Source: Candidatus Dadabacteria bacterium RIFCSPHIGHO2_12_FULL_53_21 (GTDB taxonomy: Bacteria > Desulfobacterota_D > UBA1144 > Nemesobacterales > UBA2774). Taken from it: a DNA stretch of 26,748 nucleotides. Of this stretch, positions 15,473 through 20,134 are shown piece after piece (position 1 is the stretch's first letter; each line of letters begins with the position of its first letter). A model generated the notes under the pieces. It ran no database searches. It had not been told where the DNA came from and saw only the letters and a program-made list of their open reading frames with translations. The position numbers and the translations under genes are program-made. Location of the stretch: assembly GCA_001775255.1 (NCBI GenBank), contig MFCJ01000049.1:1-26748 (forward strand). The letters are read 5' to 3'.

Positions 15473-16669
15473 TCATATAAGCATTTCGAGTTTGCTTTTC
15501 AAACTAGGAATCATTGAAACGTTCTCAACAATAAAAAGATTATTGTCTTCCACCTCTGGAAAGTTAAATAGGGTAGATTCAGTATTGTCATTAGTTTTGA
15601 GCAAAACCGCTAATTTAAATCCATTTCTCCTACTCGCTTTAAGTAAAAGATTCTTTGCACTCTCTAAACTTTCCGATCTACGTTGAATTCTTATTGGTAC
15701 GGGCTTCATTGCATTTTTGATTTTAAGAAACCCGTCAATGCCTTTATTTCTTTGTACTGGCTCTGCTTCAATTGTCTTCAAAATTTCCAAAATATCCTTA
15801 TCCTGATTCAAATAAGAGTCTTTGCCATTTTTGAGTAAAAGAGAATCAGACTTAACGGGATTTGCTAATCGCTTTTTTGTTAATTCAATCGCGTCTTGAG
15901 ATATGTCAATTCCAATATATTCTCGGTTTAGTAGCACAGCCGCGACTAGAGTTGTACCGCTTCCACAAAACGGATCGAGCACAATATCTCCTTTATCAGT
16001 AGTGAGCTCTATTACTCGTTCTAGTAAAATAATTGGCTTTTGCGTAGGATAACCCACTCGCTCATTTGCTTTTGGATTCAAATATGGAATTTCCCATACG
16101 TCTGATAATGGCACGCCACTCTTTTGTTCAGTCAATTCATACCCGCCGTTTTCTGCTTTCTTGTATTTTGTTTTTCCATTCTCATCGCGCACCCTTTTTT
16201 GGAAGATTTGATCAATGTTTGTTGTTGGAGAGTACGACTCGAAGGTTCTATTAAATTTGAAATGCAGAGATTTACTGTAGAAGTAAATTATTTGATGAGA
16301 ATTAAGCAATCCCTTTTTTGCATTTGACCATCTCTTGTAAGACCAGACAATTTCACTCTGAAAATTACGCATACCAAAAACCTCGTCGAGAGCTATACGG
16401 AGATAGTGTGAAGCGGTTCTGTCACAGTGAAAAAAGATACTGCCAGTATCTTTGAGAACTCTTTTGCACCCAATCAGTCTTTCTTGGATATAATTTTTAT
16501 AGCTTTCGATGTTCATCCAAGTATCCTCAAAAGAATACTCTTTTGAGTTATCGCGCGATTTCAAAGAGTGTTTCTTTTGCGTAAAGAAAGGAGGGTCAAG
16601 ATAGACCAAATCGACGGACTTGTCGTTTATTTTTGTTAGTTCTATTAAACAATCTCCCTTGAGTATCAT
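15473..16669 (-). CDS. Beta-class site-specific DNA methyltransferase (N6-adenine or N4-cytosine)
   Basis: Transfers methyl from S-adenosylmethionine to the restriction site and so protects host DNA. Motif IV comes first (VDLVYLDPPFFTQKK, DPPF at 25-28). The target-recognition part follows, then GYPTQKP (motif X region) and the AdoMet-binding motif I DIVLDPFCGSGTTLVAA (residues 232-240). This circular order defines the beta class, whose members make m6A or m4C and not m5C. The first 270 residues form the whole enzyme. A C-terminal extension of about 125 residues contains RNKGIDGFLKIKNAMK, then PVPIRIQRRSESLESA, which resembles an Mrr-like PD-(D/E)xK fold but with Gln where the Lys would be. 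It starts 2 bases after the endonuclease stop. Confidence 0.9.
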   Translation of the reverse strand: MILKGDCLIELTKINDKSVDLVYLDPPFFTQKKHSLKSRDNSKEYSFEDTWMNIESYKNYIQERLIGCKRVLKDTGSIFFHCDRTASHYLRIALDEVFGMRNFQSEIVWSYKRWSNAKKGLLNSHQIIYFYSKSLHFKFNRTFESYSPTTNIDQIFQKRVRDENGKTKYKKAENGGYELTEQKSGVPLSDVWEIPYLNPKANERVGYPTQKPIILLERVIELTTDKGDIVLDPFCGSGTTLVAAVLLNREYIGIDISQDAIELTKKRLANPVKSDSLLLKNGKDSYLNQDKDILEILKTIEAEPVQRNKGIDGFLKIKNAMKPVPIRIQRRSESLESAKNLLLKASRRNGFKLAVLLKTNDNTESTLFNFPEVEDNNLFIVENVSMIPSLKSKLEMLI

Positions 16670-16671
16670 AA

Positions 16672-17310
16672 TTATTTCCTTCGGCTTTGGGCGATTTTTT
16701 CTACAATCTCCAACAAATCAACGCCGGTTTTCTTTTTAATAATTTTCCAAGCTCCTTTACCGAAATAGTAGTCACCACCAACGCCCGCATAGATAGTCTT
16801 TAGCGTTTCCTGGATGCGTATAGCTTGTTTTCTATTCGGGTAATAAAACATGATTCGGATAGGTTTATAGCCTGCATTCTTTATATTTTTGACGCGGGTA
16901 TGCTCTTTGGTTATATGATCTCCGTCTGTAGTGGCGTCTCTCCATTTGATCTCAAATGCTTCCTTGCCTACCAAACAATCGATCTCGAAAGTAGAAGGAC
17001 GGGTACCTAACTTGTTGGGTATCCTTAATTTCCTTTTAGCGCTTGGGAATTTCTCTTCAAAACAGAGAATGGTGGCCTCTTCCAAAAATGAGCCGGCATA
17101 CTTATATAAAAATCGGCCTTTATTTTGATATTCATCTATCAACTTTCCTTCCGTGTCTGTTACGCCCAAAACTCTGTAAAGCAAATAGTGGGAATTGTCA
17201 TCTGATTCCATTTCCATAATCCTTGCGTCCATCATTGTTTTGAGAGTTGCAGAATATTTAGAGGCAAGGGCGTCAATTCTTTCAAAGATATTTTGTGGTG
17301 CTTTTGTCAT
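16672..17310 (-). CDS. ApaLI-family type II restriction endonuclease
   Basis: 212 residues. The sequence matches my memory of the ApaLI family (prototype ApaLI cuts GTGCAC), particularly SHYLLYRVLGVTDTEG, YQNKGRFLYKYAGSFLEEAT, EIKWRDATTDGDHITKEHTR and GYKPIRIMFYYPNRKQAIRI. A PD-(D/E)xK catalytic pattern is visible: D111 in TFEIDCLVG and E120-I-K122 in EAFEIKW. The GTGCAC specificity is inferred from the family. It overlaps the regulator stop by 4 bases (ATGA) and ends 2 bases before the methyltransferase, so all three are co-transcribed. The endonuclease gene precedes the methyltransferase gene, an order that usually needs a controller protein to delay endonuclease synthesis, and such a gene lies directly upstream. 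Confidence 0.82.
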   Translation of the reverse strand: MTKAPQNIFERIDALASKYSATLKTMMDARIMEMESDDNSHYLLYRVLGVTDTEGKLIDEYQNKGRFLYKYAGSFLEEATILCFEEKFPSAKRKLRIPNKLGTRPSTFEIDCLVGKEAFEIKWRDATTDGDHITKEHTRVKNIKNAGYKPIRIMFYYPNRKQAIRIQETLKTIYAGVGGDYYFGKGAWKIIKKKTGVDLLEIVEKIAQSRRK

Positions 17311-17528
17311 GATTGCTTGATTAAATCATCAACTCTGAGTTCTAGCGGTTTAGCGATTCTTGTCAGTGTTTCAATGGTCGGATTTGGATCTGTGTTAGAT
17401 TCCACTATAACACATGTATTCAGCGACAAACCCGCTAGCTTGGCGAGGTAAACTTGAGAAATATCCTTGTCCCACCGAATTTTTTTCAAGTTTTCGGATA
17501 TTTTTGAACCTTGATTATTTTCTGACAT
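17307..17528 (-). CDS. Xre/Cro-type helix-turn-helix regulator, probable controller (C) protein
   Basis: A small DNA-binding protein of 73 residues from the ATG at 17528; a TTG four codons upstream is also possible. The HTH reads SQVYLAKLAGLSLNTCVIVE, followed by the typical Xre continuation PTIETLTRIAKPLELRVDDL. Size, fold and position at the head of a restriction-modification operon match controller proteins, which activate themselves and the endonuclease while keeping early expression low. The stop overlaps the endonuclease ATG by 4 bases. There is no good Shine-Dalgarno before the ATG, and a 20-bp inverted repeat lies about 34 bases upstream. The C-protein role is inferred; it could simply be a repressor. 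Confidence 0.8.
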   Translation of the reverse strand: MSENNQGSKISENLKKIRWDKDISQVYLAKLAGLSLNTCVIVESNTDPNPTIETLTRIAKPLELRVDDLIKQS

Positions 17529-17561
17529 AACTTTTAGCAAGATATGCCATTATTTTGTATA

Positions 17562-17581
17562 GGTTAAAAATATCTTTGACC
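17562..17581. promoter_or_regulatory. Candidate operator of the restriction-modification controller
   Basis: An inverted repeat with half-sites GGTTAAAAAT and ATCTTTGACC (the second reads GGTCAAAGAT on the other strand): 8 of 10 positions are symmetric. It lies directly upstream of a possible -10 (TATACA on the minus strand, 17556-17561) and about 34 bases before the regulator ATG. Position and symmetry suit an autoregulatory site. No well-spaced -35 is visible. Confidence 0.45.
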
Positions 17582-17685
17582 TTCGTCAATTACAATGATA
17601 GCGAATTTTAGAGAGATTGTCCAAATAAAAGGGAGTTCCTACTTGTTGCATGCACCCTCTTCTGCAAACTATCAGTGTCTTTACA

Positions 17686-17762
17686 TGGTCGGGGTGGCCG
17701 GACTCGAACCGGCGACCCTCGGCACCCCATGCCGATGCGCTACCAAGCTGCGCTACACCCCG
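17686..17762 (-). tRNA. tRNA-Pro (anticodon GGG)
   Basis: Folds completely on the minus strand. The acceptor stem is CGGGGTG with CACCCCG, the D-stem GCGC/GCGC, the anticodon stem TCGGC/GCCGA with loop ATGGGGT (anticodon GGG, reading CCC and CCU), and the T-stem GCCGG/CCGGC with loop TTCGAGT. The discriminator is A, and the CCA end is encoded (17686-17688). It lies 50 bases after merR on the same strand, so it may be processed from the same transcript. It marks the right border of the defence island. Confidence 0.97.
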
Positions 17763-17812
17763 TATGAGTGCTATGGAAAGTTTCTATATGGAAAGAGGGG
17801 GAGGCGAATAAA

Positions 17813-18157
17813 CTAACCCAGGTTCTGCTTAATGGATTTCAATTCGCCCAATACTTCATGCAGCAAAACGTTTACCTTAGTGCTGACACGCTTCTGATTG
17901 GCTTCTTCTTTAAGCTTCTTCTTGGCGCCGGCTATCGTAAAACTCTGCTCATAAAGCATATTTTTAATCTTTATTATCGTATGTATGGCCTCACGGTCAT
18001 AAAGTCTCTGCGACTTTCTCCTGATCGGGGTTATCTCTTCGAATTCGCTCTCCCAGTACCTTAGCACATAGGGCTTGATCCCGGTAAAATCACTTACTTC
18101 CCCGATCCGGAAATATATCTTATCAGGAAGACTCACTTCGGCTTTATTCTGCAACAT
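17813..18157 (-). CDS. MerR family transcriptional regulator
   Basis: 114 residues. An N-terminal MerR-type winged HTH is seen in KIYFRIGEVSDFTGIKPYVL, then RYWESEFEEITPIRR, then SQRLYDREAIHTIIKIKNML. A short helical C-terminus rich in Lys and Glu follows, predicted to form the dimerisation coil. There is no cysteine pair or large ligand domain, so it does not look like a metal- or drug-sensing member. Small MerR proteins of this kind sit beside tRNA-Pro (and often ihfA) in deltaproteobacteria, and their target is not generally known. A consensus promoter ends right at its start codon, with a dyad in the spacer, which suggests autoregulation and a nearly leaderless mRNA. Confidence 0.9.
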   Translation of the reverse strand: MLQNKAEVSLPDKIYFRIGEVSDFTGIKPYVLRYWESEFEEITPIRRKSQRLYDREAIHTIIKIKNMLYEQSFTIAGAKKKLKEEANQKRVSTKVNVLLHEVLGELKSIKQNLG

Positions 18158-18164
18158 AGTTTAA

Positions 18165-18193
18165 AAATTAGACCACTTTGGTTTAATTGTCAA
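18165..18193 (-). promoter_or_regulatory. merR promoter with internal dyad (likely autoregulatory operator)
   Basis: On the minus strand TTGACA (18188-18193), a 17-base spacer and TAATTT (18165-18170) make a near-consensus sigma-70 promoter. A 21-bp inverted repeat (18167-18187: arms ATTAGACCA and TGGTTTAAT around CTT, 8 of 9 positions symmetric) fills the spacer, the usual location of a MerR-family operator. The predicted transcription start is at about 18158, one base before the ATG, so the mRNA would be leaderless or nearly so. Confidence 0.7.
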
Positions 18194-18272
18194 GTGAAAA
18201 TGATAAGGTATTGCCTATATTATAGTGTGACTTTAAAGTGTGAAAAACCTTTCCGTGAGGGACCTTATTCGT

Positions 18273-19610
18273 TTAAATTGACGGCGATTGGAACGGGCAA
18301 AACCGGGACATGGCCCCGAGGGCCCTTTCCGCAATGTAACTTTTCTTCCGGGATTTCGGGACTTTTTCCCCTGGAGGGGTGAATAGTCCGAAATTGATGT
18401 TCATCGGCTGAAAGTTCTTGATACTCCCGTCCGATATATATCTGAGGAGAGAGCCGATTGCGGTCTCAGGGGACGGGACTATGGGTGCCTCGCACATGGC
18501 GGCCCTTGCCGCATTGATACCCGCTATGATGCCCATAGCCGCTGCTTCGATGTACCCTTCGACCCCTACTATCTGACCGGCAAAGAATATCCGGTCATGG
18601 TTCTTAAGCTGAAGCGTTTCGTGCAGCAGCCTCGGGGAGTCGATGTAAGTGTTTCTATGGACGCTCCCGTACCTCATGAAGTCGGCCTTCTCGAGTCCGG
18701 GAATCATCCTGAATATCCTCCGCTGCTCGGGATATTTGAGCTTCGTCTGAAACCCGACCATATTGTACATCGAGCGTTCTATGTTCTCGGACCTCAGCTG
18801 GACGACGGCATAGGGCGTAATTCCGGTGCGAGGGTCCCTTAGACCCACAGGCCGCGCGGGACCGAACCTCAACGTATCCCTGCCCCGCTCGACTATCTCC
18901 TCGACCGGCAGGCAGCTCTCGAAATAGATCCCCTTTTCAAAATCCCTCGTCTCGGTCTTCTCGGCCTTCAATATCTCCTCTACGAGCGCGTAGTATCCCT
19001 CCTTGTTTATAGGGCAGTTTATATAATCTCCTTCTCCCTCCCCCCCGTTCTCATACCTCGATGCCCTGTAAACCCTCGAGTAATCTATCGAATCCCCGTC
19101 GATTATGGGGGATATCGCGTCGTAGAAATATAAATGACCGGAGTCGGTTAGATCCCGGATGTCTTCTGCGAGAGCCTCCGACGTCAGGGGCCCGGTCGCG
19201 ATTATAAGCGGTGTGCCGGGAGATTCCGGAATCTGCCTGAATTCCTCCCTCGCTATCTCGACGAGCGGATTATTTTCGAGTTTCCCGGTGATATACCGCG
19301 CGAAGGCGATCCGGTCCACAGCAAGGGCTTTACCCGCGGGGACGCGTGTTTTCTCGGCTGCCTCTATGACGAGGGAGCCCAGCTGCCTCATCTCCTCTTT
19401 TAGTATTCCGCTCGCATTTTCGATGGAGTCGGATTTTAGAGAGTTGCTGCATACGAGCTCTCCCAGGTCGCCGGTATCATGAGCCGGGGACATTTTAACC
19501 GGCCTCATCTCGTATAATTTGACTTTAATGCCTAATTTCGATGCCGCATGGGCCGCCTCCGAACCCGCGAGCCCGCCGCCTGCTATTATTATCCGCTTTT
19601 CTTCGCTCAT
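18273..19610 (-). CDS. trmFO: Methylenetetrahydrofolate--tRNA-(uracil-5-)-methyltransferase TrmFO
   Basis: FAD- and folate-dependent enzyme that forms m5U54 in the T-loop of tRNAs, taking the carbon from 5,10-methylene-THF. The 445-residue product begins with the dinucleotide-binding fold RIIIAGGGLAGSEAAHAASK, followed by KLYEMRPVKMSPAHDTGDLG, ELVCSNSLKSD (C54, the conserved Cys) and YINCPINKEGYYALV (second conserved Cys). Further family segments are FGPARPVGLRDPRTG, FMRYGSVHRNTYIDSPRLL, FFAGQIVGVEGYIEAAAMG and the C-terminal FQPMNINFGLFTPP. It is the first recognisable gene of the minus-strand series trmFO-merR-tRNA-Pro, 115 bases before merR. A short open frame ends on its start codon (ATGA overlap). 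Confidence 0.97.
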   Translation of the reverse strand: MSEEKRIIIAGGGLAGSEAAHAASKLGIKVKLYEMRPVKMSPAHDTGDLGELVCSNSLKSDSIENASGILKEEMRQLGSLVIEAAEKTRVPAGKALAVDRIAFARYITGKLENNPLVEIAREEFRQIPESPGTPLIIATGPLTSEALAEDIRDLTDSGHLYFYDAISPIIDGDSIDYSRVYRASRYENGGEGEGDYINCPINKEGYYALVEEILKAEKTETRDFEKGIYFESCLPVEEIVERGRDTLRFGPARPVGLRDPRTGITPYAVVQLRSENIERSMYNMVGFQTKLKYPEQRRIFRMIPGLEKADFMRYGSVHRNTYIDSPRLLHETLQLKNHDRIFFAGQIVGVEGYIEAAAMGIIAGINAARAAMCEAPIVPSPETAIGSLLRYISDGSIKNFQPMNINFGLFTPPGEKVPKSRKKSYIAERALGAMSRFCPFQSPSI

Positions 19611-19822
19611 GCGCTTAATTCTACCCGAACGAGGGTATTATGGTGCGGATTGAACCCGTCATCGACGTAAGCCTGCCGCCCATGACGGAAAAAAATTGAT
19701 CCGGACGCCGTATGCATTCCATAACTTGCTTCTATTATGAAATATTTAATTCTGTCATTCCTCTTTTGTGTAATGCCCCATCCCGGTGACAAATAAAGTC
19801 TCTGCACTACAATATTCGTCAT
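19607..19822 (-). CDS. Possible small ORF overlapping the trmFO start; unrecognised
   Basis: A 71-codon frame (start MTNIVVQRLYLSPGWGITQK, end VRVELSA) whose stop shares ATGA with the trmFO start codon, an arrangement seen in coupled genes. There is no recognisable Shine-Dalgarno, no known motif, and the composition (many His, Arg, Tyr) is not distinctive. It may be a chance frame within the trmFO leader. Not assigned a function. Confidence 0.2.
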   Translation of the reverse strand: MTNIVVQRLYLSPGWGITQKRNDRIKYFIIEASYGMHTASGSIFFRHGRQAYVDDGFNPHHNTLVRVELSA

Positions 19823-19918
19823 CTCAAATCGTTAGTGATAACTGCGGGTTACACGAAATTCTTAAGATTTTATTGTCATCTTAGTAACTTATGTGCTGAC
19901 CGGGCTTCTTTGGTTCCA
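19823..19918. other. Upstream region of the pil sigma-54 promoter; no gene seen
   Basis: AT-rich non-coding stretch between the trmFO leader and the sigma-54 element. It is where activator binding sites for PilR would be expected (usually 50-150 bases upstream of sigma-54 promoters). I could not identify a convincing repeated site; the only hint is a TTGTCAT at about 19874. Confidence 0.3.
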
Positions 19919-19934
19919 TGGCATATATTTTGCT
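19919..19934 (+). promoter_or_regulatory. Sigma-54 (RpoN) promoter of the pil operon
   Basis: TGGCATA-TATT-TTGCT fits the sigma-54 consensus (TGGCAYR-N4-TTGCW) at every defined position. The GG of the -24 element (19920-19921) and the GC of the -12 element (19932-19933) are 10 bases apart, the strict spacing needed. The predicted transcription start is about 19945, giving a 190-base leader to pilB. Sigma-54 promoters need an NtrC-type activator, and one (PilR) is encoded at the end of this gene block. Confidence 0.78.
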
Positions 19935-19946
19935 ATTTTCTAGTAG

Positions 19947-20099
19947 ATGGTTGATGTGCATGGGTTTATTTAAAGCAGATCAACTATATACGCGGGATTG
20001 GGCCTATACTTGTATAAGGGGAATCTGTTCGAAAAGATATGGCGCAAGGCTTCTGACCCAAGCCATCGGGGCTGAAGAACCGAGATGCATATCAACCGT
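19947..20099 (+). ncRNA. Structured 5' leader RNA of pilB (candidate cis-regulatory element)
   Basis: The ends pair over 15 contiguous base pairs: 19947-19961 with 20085-20099, including two G-U pairs; the core is GGTTGATGTGCAT with ATGCATATCAACC. Inside, after a small internal loop, GGTTT (19963-19967) pairs with GAACC (20077-20081). A 7-bp helix joins 19974-19980 (AGCAGAT) to 20023-20029 (ATCTGTT) and encloses a CTTG-capped hairpin (20003-20019). A 5-bp hairpin GGCTT/AAGCC (20048-20064) carries the loop CTGACCC, whose ACCC could pair with GGGT at 19962. The outer helix begins two bases after the predicted start of the sigma-54 transcript. No terminator follows, so it is a leader rather than a free small RNA. 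I do not recognise its class. Confidence 0.55.
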
Positions 20100-20134
20100 A
20101 ACTTAATAGGGACCCGGAAAACGACAAAATAGAG

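Larger units (their letters stand above)
13493..17528 (-). other. Inserted restriction-modification/helicase island
   Basis: Four tightly packed minus-strand genes (regulator, endonuclease, methyltransferase, helicase) with junctions of -4, +2 and +12 bases. They lie between tRNA-Pro and surE, genes that are adjacent in Geobacter. The segment is visibly richer in A+T: a 60-base sample at 16681-16740 has 23 G+C, against 33 in a sample at 19261-19320. No integrase, transposase, direct repeat or duplicated tRNA end was found at the borders, so the means of insertion is unknown. Confidence 0.65.

Noticed and set aside
13493..17540. CRISPR array, transposase, integrase or toxin-antitoxin pair in or around the defence island.
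   Set aside because: I found no regularly spaced repeats, no recombinase motifs and no small gene pair beyond the Xre regulator.
19640..19660. GGGTTCAATCC on the minus strand resembling a tRNA T-loop.
   Set aside because: Only two base pairs of T-stem form and no other tRNA arm can be drawn around it.
20011..20082. Resemblance of the pilB leader to a GEMM-I (c-di-GMP/cGAMP) riboswitch: CGAAA followed by CGCAAGGC at about the right spacing.
   Set aside because: The GAAA is not closed by a stem as a tetraloop, the GGCAAACC-like segment is missing, and the 3' part does not match the consensus. It remains worth a covariance-model search, but I do not call it.
19918..20106. 62-codon plus-strand frame before pilB.
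   Set aside because: It overlaps the sigma-54 element and the paired arms of the leader, has no ribosome binding site, and its product looks random.
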